A stretch of DNA of 31,757 bases from JBEKHI01 sp050012355 (GTDB taxonomy: Bacteria > Actinomycetota > Actinomycetes > Streptosporangiales > Streptosporangiaceae). How positions within the stretch are numbered: position 1 is the first letter of the stretch; every line of letters begins with the position of its first letter. Positions 1 to 7,351 of the stretch are shown piece after piece. The notes below the pieces were generated by a model. That model had not been told where the DNA came from. It ran no database searches and worked only from the letters and a program-made list of their open reading frames with translations. The translations under genes were made by a program, and so were the position numbers. The stretch is taken from positions 1-31,757 of the forward strand of contig JBEKHI010000040.1 in NCBI GenBank assembly GCA_050012355.1, written 5' to 3'.

Positions 1-495
1 GGCTTTACCCCGCCCATGAGCACCACCAGTACCACCAGCAGCACCCGACCTAGGGCCGCCGGGCGCGGCAGTCGGCCCCAGCCACCAACGGCCCGCAGCC
101 ACCCGACTTTCACGCCACCGCGGCCGCCCCCCGGACGAGGCAGGCTTTTCTTGGTAGTGCAGCACCCACCATAATCACCGGGCGCGGCGGCAGGGTGAGA
201 TGTCGCGGATGCTCGACTGCCAGGCGGGACCGCGTTCGGTTATCGACAACCTGGCCACGTGATGCCGGTTTATGTCGGCGCTGAGGCCTAAGCTCCCCAT
301 AAGGTAATATATCCGCTCCTGTCCGTCTTGGGGTGAGGCGGCGACGCTTTCTCGGTATGGTCGGTTTACCGGAAATCAGTGACACAACTAAGACCCCTAC
401 GGCACTAGGCGCCCGCGACGGCTTGCGCCATGATTGCCCGATCAGCATTTCGGCTCGTTGATATTGGGTCGCTGAAGAGGAGGGGCTTCAGTGCC
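1..495. other. Gene-poor left edge
   Basis: I see no convincing gene here. Short open frames exist on both strands, but their codon use lacks the third-position G/C bias of the real genes and they match no family I recognise. The first bases could be the last codons of a gene entering from the left. The stretch holds one copy of a 22-bp repeat that recurs near 13.14 kb, and around 473-485 the purine-rich ribosome binding site of the first real gene. Confidence 0.5.
153..174. repeat. Dispersed 22-bp repeat, copy 1
   Basis: These 22 bases are identical to 13138-13159. At the second site they form the right arm of a 20-bp hairpin; here the left arm is missing. Both copies are intergenic. This looks like a small dispersed palindromic element, or a half of one, of the REP or terminator kind. 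Confidence 0.7.
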
Positions 496-1194
496 ATGGC
501 GTCATGTGCTGCATGTGGACTTCCTAAGAAAGAGGGACTTGAGTTCTGCACTGGATGCGGGACGAGATTTCCTCGGCAAGAGCCCGCCGTCCCGAGACGA
601 TCATTGCGGGCCGCCGGGTTCGGCATGCTCATCGCCGTACTGCTCGCGGGGGCGACCTACGGGCTCTTCCTGATGCTAGGACATCAAGCGACCCGGGAAA
701 GCGCCCTCAGCGGAAAGGACAGCTCGCGCGCGAGTGACTCGGCCGGGCGTTCGCCCGCTACCGATAACACACCGCAGGTTTCCGCTTCGGCCGGTGCGGT
801 AACGATCTCGGCTGCCGTCGAGCAAGACCAGGACGCGTCATCGGTGGCTGATTTCATCGGCACGTATTTCGCTGCCATAAATTCTCGTGATTACGCCGGA
901 TATATTTCATTGTTCGGCCCGCAATACCAGTCGGTGCCCACATCAACGCAGTTCACGCAGGGTTTCAGTAGTACGACGGATTCCAGTGAGACGCTGACCG
1001 GGATCTCGGCCTCGGCGGACGGGGATCTAGTGGCTACCGTCACGTTCACCAGCCATCAGGACTCCGCGGACAGCCCGACGGGAAACCAAACGTGTACCCA
1101 ATGGAGCGTCTCGTTCTTCCTCCTGGCCGAGAGCGATGGCTACCTAATTGACCAACCGCCAGCCAGCTATCACGCGACTTACGCTGGTTGCTGA
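496..1194 (+). CDS. Zinc-ribbon, single-TM protein with NTF2-like outer domain
   Basis: A 232-residue protein. The N-terminus carries a zinc ribbon (C4-x2-C7 and C18-x2-C21). A hydrophobic segment at about residues 42-64 should span the membrane, followed by a Ser/Asp/Thr-rich linker. The last 110 or so residues resemble an NTF2/SnoaL-like alpha+beta fold, by inference from the pattern 'DFIGTYFAAINSRDY'. A Gly/Ala-rich purine Shine-Dalgarno run (about 474-485) sits about 10 bases before ATG 496, so I prefer this start to the in-frame ATG at 430. It is the first gene of a three-gene operon: the next start lies 19 bases after its stop. The layout suggests a cytoplasmic ribbon sensing or docking partners and an outer domain. 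The specific function is not known. Confidence 0.8.
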   Translation: MASCAACGLPKKEGLEFCTGCGTRFPRQEPAVPRRSLRAAGFGMLIAVLLAGATYGLFLMLGHQATRESALSGKDSSRASDSAGRSPATDNTPQVSASAGAVTISAAVEQDQDASSVADFIGTYFAAINSRDYAGYISLFGPQYQSVPTSTQFTQGFSSTTDSSETLTGISASADGDLVATVTFTSHQDSADSPTGNQTCTQWSVSFFLLAESDGYLIDQPPASYHATYAGC

Positions 1195-1213
1195 CCAAGG
1201 AGGGGAAGCTTTT

Positions 1214-2809
1214 ATGTTGTGCCAGGAGTGTAATCGCTATAATGAGGCGGGATCTAAGTTCTGCGGATTCTGCGGGGAACCATTGCTGGTTCCGGTGACA
1301 CGGGAAAACAATACGTTCGTGCGCGAGGGCTCGTCGCAGGACGGCAGGAATCCGTGGATACCGCGGCAGACGCCGGAACCCGTCAAGGTGCCGTCCCAGC
1401 CGAAGCCCAGTCCGGATTCCAATGCCGCGAACCTCGCGACTACCCGATGGCTATGTGCCGCCGTCACGCTGGATTCCGACCTGGAGCACCGGGTGATCGA
1501 GCGGGTTCTGGAAGAGGAACAGCGCGCGGTGGTGACGACGCCCGGCGTTGATCTTGTCACCGTGCTCAAGTACGCCCTGGCGGCTCACCGCCGGCGGGTG
1601 ATCAGGGATAGCGTCCTGCTCGCGGATCTTTTCGCTATGGTCATCACCTTCGTCGTCGTCCGCTCGGCGCCCCTGGTGTTCGTGCTGCTCGTGATCGCCT
1701 GGGGAGCCGTTTTCACCGAGCGTTACGTCGCATTGCACGGTCCGGTGCTAGAGGGACTGCGGCCGGGCCGCTTCGATCCACGGAAGGTGCAGTCCCCGCC
1801 GCGTGCTTCCTACGCTGGCCGGCAGCTCCAGCGCGTCGCGGCGGCCGGAACTTCCGGCAATCTGACCCTCTACAGCGGGTTTCCGCCATTTCGCGGATAC
1901 GGCACGGTCCGGTCGAGCTGGTCCTTCGCGGTCGACATCACCCGGCCGCCGGACAGCGTGACCCGACCGGGACAGCGCGGAAAGCCCATATCGTTCTCCA
2001 CCCTGGAGGTCTATGACTGGGTTAAGGCCGGGCTCCGGGAGCTTGACTTGCCGGGTCTGGAACTGACCGACCGGCTCTTTGTCAACGGTCGTGATATCGC
2101 TGGCGACCAGCGTTTCTTTCCCGACTCGGACGGGCCGCCCGCGACCTCGGTCGACCCGGAACTGATGAGGGACCTGCTGGCCGAGCCCGAGGAATGGGCG
2201 CGGCCGTACCTGACGATCGGCATGACGAGCTGGCAGGGCGACCTGGTCATGACGTCTTTCGTCCGGTTCCTGGTGTCCAGGACAAACCTGTTTGTCGAAG
2301 CCGCGCATACGGTGGTCCCGCCGCTGCGGGCCGCCTTCAAAGCGATCGATGAGCACGATCCGAGTCCGGACCCCGGCGAGATCCTCGGGCTGGCCACCAG
2401 GAGCCTGTTCAGCACGTTGCCCCGGCTATTGGGCAGCGTGGGGACCATCGCTCATGAGTGGGGAGCGAAGGGGCGACGGGCAAGGAAGCGACGGAGGGTC
2501 GAGGAGACGCGAGACTACGGTGCGCTCACCAGCGTGCGGGAACTCGCAGCGGACACGCGATGGCAACGGTATTTCCAGATCTTCGACGATGAACGCTTCG
2601 TCAAGGTGATCGAACAGCGGATGTTCCGCTCGCTGGTGGATTTCCTGAAGGAAAAGAATGTCGATACCACCAGTCTGGAATCTCGCGCGGAGATGCTCAT
2701 CAACAACGGTGTCATGTTCGGCGACAACGCAAACGTCAAGGGCAGCCAGGTAAGCGGGTCCAAAGCACGCCTGGCCGGACTCGCTTCCCGCGCGGGAGGA
2801 GGAGACTGA
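1214..2809 (+). CDS. Zinc-ribbon membrane protein of uncharacterised actinobacterial family
   Basis: A 531-residue protein starting with a zinc ribbon (C3-x2-C6, C17-x2-C20), a Pro-rich linker, and two adjacent hydrophobic helices at about residues 135-180. A large domain follows with the pattern 'LYSGFPPFRGYG' and 'WSFAVDI', which I associate with a family of unannotated Streptomyces proteins. The C-terminus holds G-D-N-A-N-V-K-G-S-Q-V, the same motif type as the start of the next protein. An AAGGAGGGG site precedes ATG 1214, which excludes the in-frame upstream ATG at 1148. Its stop overlaps the next start (TGATG). The function is unknown; a role as a membrane-anchored scaffold is inference. 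Confidence 0.8.
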   Translation: MLCQECNRYNEAGSKFCGFCGEPLLVPVTRENNTFVREGSSQDGRNPWIPRQTPEPVKVPSQPKPSPDSNAANLATTRWLCAAVTLDSDLEHRVIERVLEEEQRAVVTTPGVDLVTVLKYALAAHRRRVIRDSVLLADLFAMVITFVVVRSAPLVFVLLVIAWGAVFTERYVALHGPVLEGLRPGRFDPRKVQSPPRASYAGRQLQRVAAAGTSGNLTLYSGFPPFRGYGTVRSSWSFAVDITRPPDSVTRPGQRGKPISFSTLEVYDWVKAGLRELDLPGLELTDRLFVNGRDIAGDQRFFPDSDGPPATSVDPELMRDLLAEPEEWARPYLTIGMTSWQGDLVMTSFVRFLVSRTNLFVEAAHTVVPPLRAAFKAIDEHDPSPDPGEILGLATRSLFSTLPRLLGSVGTIAHEWGAKGRRARKRRRVEETRDYGALTSVRELAADTRWQRYFQIFDDERFVKVIEQRMFRSLVDFLKEKNVDTTSLESRAEMLINNGVMFGDNANVKGSQVSGSKARLAGLASRAGGGD

Positions 2810-3174
2810 TGTCGGACTCCGGTGGAGTCAGCTTCGGAGACTCAGTGAACATTTCTGGATCGGTGATCGCCGGGGCGGGCTCCGAGGTCAGCTTCAATCA
2901 GCGACCGGAGGCTACCAACCTCGCGAGCCTGGACGACGTGCGCGCGGCACTGATGTCGCTCGTCGATCAGCTGCGCAGGTGCCCTCCCGGAGTAGCCGAT
3001 CCTGGTGCGCTCACCGAGGTAGCGGTGTCGGCTCAGCGAGAGGCTGACAAGGACAAGCCGAATAAGCACATTATGGCTGGTCTTCTTCATGCGCTGATGA
3101 CCGGTCTGCAGAATTCGGCAGCGCTCGCGAGCGCCGTGCTGGCCATCCAGCAGGCCGTGACCCTGCTGCTGTAA
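2809..3174 (+). CDS. Small protein with G-D-x-x-N-x-x-G-S motif
   Basis: 121 residues. Residues 8-28 carry 'FGDSVNISGSVIAGAGSEV', a short beta-rich motif also seen at the C-terminus of the upstream protein. The rest is helical (about 40-121) with a hydrophobic end. No signal peptide is present. A GGAGGAGGAG run before the ATG and the one-base overlap with the preceding stop indicate translational coupling. Similar short N-terminal motifs occur in small unannotated actinobacterial proteins (DUF5955-like, from memory). The reverse strand is also open because the convergent dehydrogenase reads through it. I judge this strand real because of its RBS, coupling and motif. Confidence 0.7.
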   Translation: MSDSGGVSFGDSVNISGSVIAGAGSEVSFNQRPEATNLASLDDVRAALMSLVDQLRRCPPGVADPGALTEVAVSAQREADKDKPNKHIMAGLLHALMTGLQNSAALASAVLAIQQAVTLLL

Positions 3175-4203
3175 GCGTTCTGCCGCTCCGATATCGATAA
3201 CCGTGATGCCGGGGCCGGATCCCGAGCTCATCTTCCGCAGCGCGTCGCCCGCCTCATCCAGCGTGATGGTCCGCTCCACGAGACCGCTGAGTTCGATCGA
3301 GCCGGCGTCGACGAAGCTGAGCAGTTCCGCGTAGTCGCGGGCCGCGATGCCGTGCGAGCCGTAGACCTCGAGCTCCCAGGCCAGTACCCGGTCCATCGGG
3401 ACCCGAGGCTGCGCGTCCGCGCCGAACAATAGCCCGACCTGCACGTGCCGCCCGCGACGGCGTAGCGAGCCGATGCAGGCCCGGAGCGTCGCCTCGGATC
3501 CGAACGCGTCAATGGTGACATGCGCTCCGTCGACCAGCGGCGGGTCAGCCGGGTCCTCGATCAGCAGCGTCTCCCGCGCTCCCAGCTGGCGCGCGCGTTC
3601 CAGCGCGGCCGGGTTCAGGTCGACGGCGATCACGTGGGCACCGATGGCCGCGGCGATCATGATGGCCGACAGGCCCACGCCGCCGCAGCCGAAGATCGCG
3701 ACGGTTTCGCCCGGCTGAACCTTGGCATGGCCGGTCAGCGCGCGGAACGCGGTGCCGAACCGGCAGCCCAGCGCGGCCGCCGACTCGAACGGGATCCGCG
3801 ACGGCAGCGCGACGAGGTTGAAGTCAGCGGCCTGCACCGCGACGAATTCGGCGAACGAGCCGTGATCAGTGAAGCCGGGCTGAGACTGGTCGGGACACAC
3901 CTGCGGATCGCCTGCCAGGCAGAGCTCGCAGGCACCGCACCCCAGGACAAACGGGGCGGTCACCCGGTCTCCGATGGACCAGCGGGTGACTTCGGGTCCG
4001 ACCGCGCTCACCACGCCCGCGTACTCGTGGCCGGGCACGTGGGGGAGTGGCACCGGGTCGTGTCCCTGCCAGGCGTGCCAGTCCGAACGGCAGACACCGG
4101 TCGCCTTTACCGCTACTACAGCTCCGTCAGGCGGGCACGCGGGAGCCGGAATCGACTGAACCCGGATGTCGCCACGCACAGATTCATATATGGCAGCCCT
4201 CAT
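2842..4203 (-). CDS. Zinc-dependent alcohol dehydrogenase with antisense tail
   Basis: MDR-family NAD(P)-dependent dehydrogenase. It shows the catalytic zinc ligands (Cys in 'GVCRSDWHAW', His-Glu in 'GHEYAG'), the four-Cys structural zinc lobe (GCGACELC...C, about residues 90-104) and the Rossmann motif GCGGVG near 173. Homology ends near residue 340 ('TVIDIG', about base 3187), the usual family length of about 345. The frame then stays open for about 113 more residues, antisense to the small convergent gene; that tail resembles no dehydrogenase. ATG 4203 is chosen; a GTG lies one codon upstream. It is the last gene of a leftward set with the EamA exporter and SnoaL-like protein. The substrate is unknown. 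Confidence 0.85.
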   Translation of the reverse strand: MRAAIYESVRGDIRVQSIPAPACPPDGAVVAVKATGVCRSDWHAWQGHDPVPLPHVPGHEYAGVVSAVGPEVTRWSIGDRVTAPFVLGCGACELCLAGDPQVCPDQSQPGFTDHGSFAEFVAVQAADFNLVALPSRIPFESAAALGCRFGTAFRALTGHAKVQPGETVAIFGCGGVGLSAIMIAAAIGAHVIAVDLNPAALERARQLGARETLLIEDPADPPLVDGAHVTIDAFGSEATLRACIGSLRRRGRHVQVGLLFGADAQPRVPMDRVLAWELEVYGSHGIAARDYAELLSFVDAGSIELSGLVERTITLDEAGDALRKMSSGSGPGITVIDIGAAERLQQQGHGLLDGQHGARERCRILQTGHQRMKKTSHNVLIRLVLVSLSLSRHRYLGERTRIGYSGRAPAQLIDERHQCRAHVVQAREVGSLRSLIEADLGARPGDHRSRNVH

Positions 4204-4214
4204 CACAACTGAAT

Positions 4215-4230
4215 CTACCTGCCCAGGTAG
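4215..4230. promoter_or_regulatory. Palindrome before the dehydrogenase
   Basis: CTACCTG-CC-CAGGTAG is a perfect 7-bp inverted repeat with a 2-base centre. It lies between the EamA stop and the dehydrogenase start, 12 bases before ATG 4203. It could be an operator or a short mRNA hairpin controlling the last gene. A weaker relative, TACC-CA-GGTA, occurs around 17944, upstream of the NRPS. Confidence 0.4.
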
Positions 4231-4247
4231 CCGGCGAGCTGGACGTC

Positions 4248-5183
4248 CTAACCATCAGATGAGTCATCCGCCCTTTTGTCATAAATTTTCATAACGACGG
4301 ACGGAGATGTCGCCGGAGCCGTTTTCCGGGAGCGCGATATGGCCACGCCCGCGAGGCAAATCGCTCCGCCAGCGATCGTCAGCCATTTGGGTACTTGGCT
4401 GAGGATGAGCCACGACATGATGATGACCAGGGCGGGCACCGCGTAGGTGGTGGCGCCCATCTTCCCCGACGTGGTCCGTGCCAGCGCGTAGGCCCAGGTG
4501 GTGAAGCCCAACGTGGTCGGAAAGAGGCCCAGGTAGACAATGTTCAGCGTGGCGCCGAGCGGAGCCGTGCCGAGTTGCGACCCGAGTTGCCCGGCGAATG
4601 GCAGGCACGCCACCGTGCCGACGAGACAGCCGAACGTGGTGACCTGGACGGCCGACGCGTGGCTCAGGGCGAGCTTCTGGGACACCACTCCGGCCGCGTA
4701 ACAGACCGCGGCGACTAGGCAGAGCACGACGCCAGTGATCGAAGCGTGGCCGCCGCTGGACTCGGAGATGCCGACCACGATGGCGCCGGCGAACGACACA
4801 ACCATGCCGGCCGCTAGCCGGCGCGGGAGCCCCTCGTGCAACAGCCAGCCGCCGAGCAGCGCGATAAGAATCGGGCCGATGTTGACGAGCATCGCGGCGG
4901 TGCCCGCGTCCACGTCACGCTCCCCCCAGTTGAGCGTGACCATATAGAGCCCGAACCAGAGCAGCCCGGAGCCGAGAATGCCGGGCCAGGCCGCCCTGGC
5001 CGGCCAGCCTCCGCCGTTGATCAGCCACACCACGCACAGCGAGAGCGACGCGATGACCAGCCGCCCGAGCGCGAGCGCGCCGGGGGAGTAGTGCCCGCCG
5101 GCGCTGCGGATCGCGACGAAGGCCGAAGCCCACAGCAGCACGGTGACGGCGGCCGCACTCGCCGCGCGAGAGTTATCGCTCAC
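4248..5183 (-). CDS. EamA/DMT-family transporter
   Basis: 311 residues with about ten hydrophobic helices in two repeated halves, as in the drug/metabolite transporter superfamily. 'VLLWASAFVAIRS' at the N-terminus is the typical first EamA helix, and 'GATTYAVPALVIIMSWLIL' the typical second-half pattern. These inner-membrane proteins usually export small metabolites or amino acids. The start is GTG with no strong ribosome site. The gene follows the SnoaL-like gene by about 50 bases and precedes the dehydrogenase by 44, so the three are probably co-transcribed and under the divergent TetR regulator. The substrate cannot be read from the sequence. Confidence 0.85.
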   Translation of the reverse strand: MSDNSRAASAAAVTVLLWASAFVAIRSAGGHYSPGALALGRLVIASLSLCVVWLINGGGWPARAAWPGILGSGLLWFGLYMVTLNWGERDVDAGTAAMLVNIGPILIALLGGWLLHEGLPRRLAAGMVVSFAGAIVVGISESSGGHASITGVVLCLVAAVCYAAGVVSQKLALSHASAVQVTTFGCLVGTVACLPFAGQLGSQLGTAPLGATLNIVYLGLFPTTLGFTTWAYALARTTSGKMGATTYAVPALVIIMSWLILSQVPKWLTIAGGAICLAGVAISRSRKTAPATSPSVVMKIYDKRADDSSDG

Positions 5184-5233
5184 GCCGCCAGGCTAGGCGG
5201 CGGATACTTCAGCTCCTAGCGAATAACGGACGT

Positions 5234-5665
5234 CTAGCTCCCGGCGTCCGCCGGGGCGCTGATCATCTGAGTCATGGCGAGCGGGTTGAGGTAGTCGCGC
5301 AGGTGCACGATCTTCCCGTCGCGGACTCGCAGCACGAGGATGTAGGAGAACGCGAACGGGCGGCCGGTTGCCGTCACCGCGCCGTGCAGGTCGTATTCGG
5401 CGATGACCACCTCGGGGTCGGCGGTGTCGTGCAGGACGACGTTGTCAAAGTGATCGAAGCGGATCCGCCGCGCTCCGGCGTCCTGCATCTGGGCGATCCA
5501 CGCCTTGATCTCGGCCTGCCCGGACAGTCGCCGCGGGGCGCCGGGAACCGGGAATGGCCATTCATGCACCGCGTCGTCGGCGTAGTAGTCGGCTAGGCCT
5601 CCGCTTCCATCCAGCGTGAAGCGCTGGATGACCTCGAAGACATCGCGAGGGCTCAGGGTTTCCAT
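5234..5665 (-). CDS. SnoaL-like / NTF2-fold protein
   Basis: 143 residues with the SnoaL pattern: an N-terminal helix, 'YYADDAVHEWPFPVPGAPRR', and 'ILVLRVRDGKIVHLRDYLNP' at the end. Such proteins act as small isomerases, cyclases or hydrolases or only bind ligands. ATG 5665 is chosen because GGAGAG (5674-5679) lies 8 bases upstream; the longer open frame would run through the promoter. It is the first gene of the putative SnoaL-EamA-dehydrogenase operon and diverges from the TetR gene across an 88-base gap. A detoxification or small-molecule-modification role is inference. Confidence 0.85.
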   Translation of the reverse strand: METLSPRDVFEVIQRFTLDGSGGLADYYADDAVHEWPFPVPGAPRRLSGQAEIKAWIAQMQDAGARRIRFDHFDNVVLHDTADPEVVIAEYDLHGAVTATGRPFAFSYILVLRVRDGKIVHLRDYLNPLAMTQMISAPADAGS

Positions 5666-5683
5666 CACGTCATCTCTCCATTC

Positions 5684-5715
5684 GTTATACACACGTTTAC
5701 TAAACGACCGTACAA
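5684..5715 (-). promoter_or_regulatory. Divergent promoter with TetR operator candidate
   Basis: On the minus strand TTGTAC (5710-5715) and TGTATA (5686-5691) form a -35/-10 pair spaced 18 bases. Between them lies CGTTTA-C-TAAACG (5694-5706), a perfect 13-bp palindrome. On the plus strand a TACAAT (5742-5747) lies 6 bases before the TetR ATG, which would give a nearly leaderless regulator mRNA. The arrangement fits repression of the SnoaL operon by the adjacent TetR protein. Confidence 0.55.
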
Positions 5716-5753
5716 CGAGTGTCGACTTCATGCAACACGCGTACAATGATCAG

Positions 5754-6323
5754 ATGGCTGAGCGGTCGACGAAACGAGCGGACCAGCGACGCGACACCGA
5801 GGCGCGCATCCTGGCCGCCGCGCGCCAGGCGTTCGCCGAAGCGGGCTACGATCGCGCGACGATCCGCGCGATCGCCGCGACCGCCGGGGTGAACCCGGGC
5901 CTGGTCATGCACTACTTCGGGTCGAAGGAAGCCCTGTTCGGCCGCGCGGCGAGCATGGTCCCTGCTGCGCCGGAGTCAGGGACACCCGAGGAACTGGCCG
6001 AATATCTGCTCGGCTCGCTGGGCGTCAAGCTCGACAGCCTGCCCCTCGCGTCCGCTGCGGCGCTGCGGTCCATGCTCACCCACCCCGAGGCCGCCGAAGA
6101 GGTCAGGTCGCTGATTGACCAGCAGATGCGGCAGCTCAGCAGCATGATCCCGGCCGACGACGCCCGGCTCCGCGCCAGTCTCGTCGGCAGTGTCGTCTTC
6201 GGTGTCGTGATCGGGCGCCATCTGCTTGAGATCGACACGCTCCGCGACGCTTCCCCGGACGCGATCATCGCCCTGCTCCGTCCCGGCTTCCAGTCGCTCA
6301 TCACCGGCAAAGACCCAGCGTGA
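5754..6323 (+). CDS. TetR-family regulator
   Basis: 189 residues. The N-terminal helix-turn-helix runs from 'TEARILAAARQAFAEAGYDR' through 'TIRAIAATAGVNPGLVMHYF', the classic TetR recognition-helix pattern ending in 'HYFGSKEALF'. The C-terminal part (about 75-189) is the ligand-binding and dimer domain. ATG 5754 is used; an in-frame start far upstream would overlap the divergent gene. No Shine-Dalgarno site is visible and a -10-like TACAAT lies 6 bases upstream, so the mRNA may be leaderless. It probably represses the divergent SnoaL-EamA-dehydrogenase operon through the palindrome at 5694-5706 and senses its substrate. Confidence 0.9.
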   Translation: MAERSTKRADQRRDTEARILAAARQAFAEAGYDRATIRAIAATAGVNPGLVMHYFGSKEALFGRAASMVPAAPESGTPEELAEYLLGSLGVKLDSLPLASAAALRSMLTHPEAAEEVRSLIDQQMRQLSSMIPADDARLRASLVGSVVFGVVIGRHLLEIDTLRDASPDAIIALLRPGFQSLITGKDPA

Positions 6324-6375
6324 TCGAGCAGGATCTGAGAAGCATTCGGTGGATCGGTGTTTCTATGATCTTGAT

Positions 6376-6612
6376 ATGAAAACAATGACGTGCAAGCAAC
6401 TGGGCGGGCCGTGTGATCTCCCGCTCCATGGAGATACGGCGGACGAGGTCATAAAGGCGCAGGACAAACATTTGAACGAGGCGGTCTCGGCCGGTGACAA
6501 TACCCACGAAAGCGCCCTCAAAGCCATGAAAAGCCGGTGGCGGCATCCCGTTTCCGGAATGGGATGGTATAAGCAGGCCAAGCGTGATTTCGCCGCTCTA
6601 CCTGAAGGCTGA
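6376..6612 (+). CDS. DUF1059-like small protein
   Basis: 78 residues beginning 'MKTMTCKQLGGPCDLPLHG', which matches the DUF1059 pattern: two cysteines, an LGGPCD core, and then a helix resembling 'ADEVIKAQDKHLNE'. The family is common and uncharacterised. The C-terminal 30 residues are Lys/Arg/Trp-rich and longer than in the minimal family. No strong RBS is visible. A hairpin follows the stop by 5 bases. It appears to be a single-gene unit with no link to its neighbours. Confidence 0.75.
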   Translation: MKTMTCKQLGGPCDLPLHGDTADEVIKAQDKHLNEAVSAGDNTHESALKAMKSRWRHPVSGMGWYKQAKRDFAALPEG

Positions 6613-6617
6613 CGGCA

Positions 6618-6644
6618 GGCAGGATTTCCGCCAGCGATCCTGCC
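6618..6644 (+). terminator. Hairpin after DUF1059 gene
   Basis: GGCAGGAT (6618-6625) pairs perfectly with ATCCTGCC (6637-6644) around an 11-base loop, 5 bases after the stop. No U-tract follows, as is common in actinomycetes. The 175 bases from here to the next gene show nothing else I can identify. Confidence 0.45.
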
Positions 6645-6821
6645 AGCTGCGCGGCGGGGACAAACGATCTTTAACGTCGAATTTCTGCTCTTAATCGCGC
6701 GTGTGTGCCAGTCGCGTCAACCGGGCGAATACCTGAGGCGTCCTATTACTGGGATTCCTGGAGTCACGGTGCGGTGATATGACAAGCGCGCCGCATTGGG
6801 CTCATGGTGATAGGAGCGGAA

Positions 6822-7214
6822 ATGAAGCGTTATATAGCAGGAGCACTCGTCGCACTGGCTGCCCCCGCTGCCGGGGCAATGCTCATGACGGTCCCGGCGA
6901 CGGCGGCCGGCGCCGCGACGGCGGCCCCGGCGGCCGTACTACGGTGTCACGCCTCGGTGAGTAACAGCCGTCCGAGGGACTACACCACCATCTACGTGAA
7001 CGTAGGCACCGTCAGGTACGCCGGCGTCACCACCGTCGCCCATTACAGGACGGTCAACCGGAGGCACATCGGCTGGGCGAACCGCGCGGGATACGCGAAG
7101 ATCGGCTACTACATCAGCGACGCGACGCCCGGTTACCGGGTGAACGTTAGCGTTACGGTCACGTCGGGCCACAGTCGCGGCTTCTGCTCGACATCGTTCA
7201 TACCGCACCGGTAG
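6822..7214 (+). CDS. Small secreted protein
   Basis: 130 residues with a clear Sec signal peptide: 'MKRYIAGALVALAAPAAGAML' then an Ala-rich cleavage zone near residues 28-36. The mature part (about 95 residues) is Tyr/Thr/Val-rich and probably beta-structured. It has two cysteines, in 'LRCHAS' and 'GFCSTS', likely joined by a disulfide. AGGAG at 6812-6816 supports ATG 6822 over upstream starts. I do not recognise the family. A strong hairpin follows the stop. Confidence 0.75.
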   Translation: MKRYIAGALVALAAPAAGAMLMTVPATAAGAATAAPAAVLRCHASVSNSRPRDYTTIYVNVGTVRYAGVTTVAHYRTVNRRHIGWANRAGYAKIGYYISDATPGYRVNVSVTVTSGHSRGFCSTSFIPHR

Positions 7215-7221
7215 TTGTCCT

Positions 7222-7259
7222 ACTTGGCCCCTGCCGGAGTTATGCGGCAGGGGTCAAGT
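7222..7259 (+). terminator. Rho-independent-like hairpin
   Basis: A 15-bp stem (7222-7236 with 7245-7259, one G-U pair) closes an 8-base loop just after the secreted-protein gene. It lies between two convergent genes and may serve both. Between it and 7352 I see only short direct repeats of CGCCTAAGCCG. Confidence 0.7.
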
Positions 7260-7351
7260 GCTGTCCAGTGGGAACGCCGGGCGCCCCAAGTGCTCCCGTC
7301 GGCAGGCCGCCTAAGCCGACGTTACGCGCCGACAGGCCTCGGCGAAGACGC

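Noticed and set aside
110..448. Open frame on the minus strand at the left edge
   Set aside because: Arg/Pro-rich translation with no domain, weak codon bias, and it overlaps the promoter area of the first real gene.
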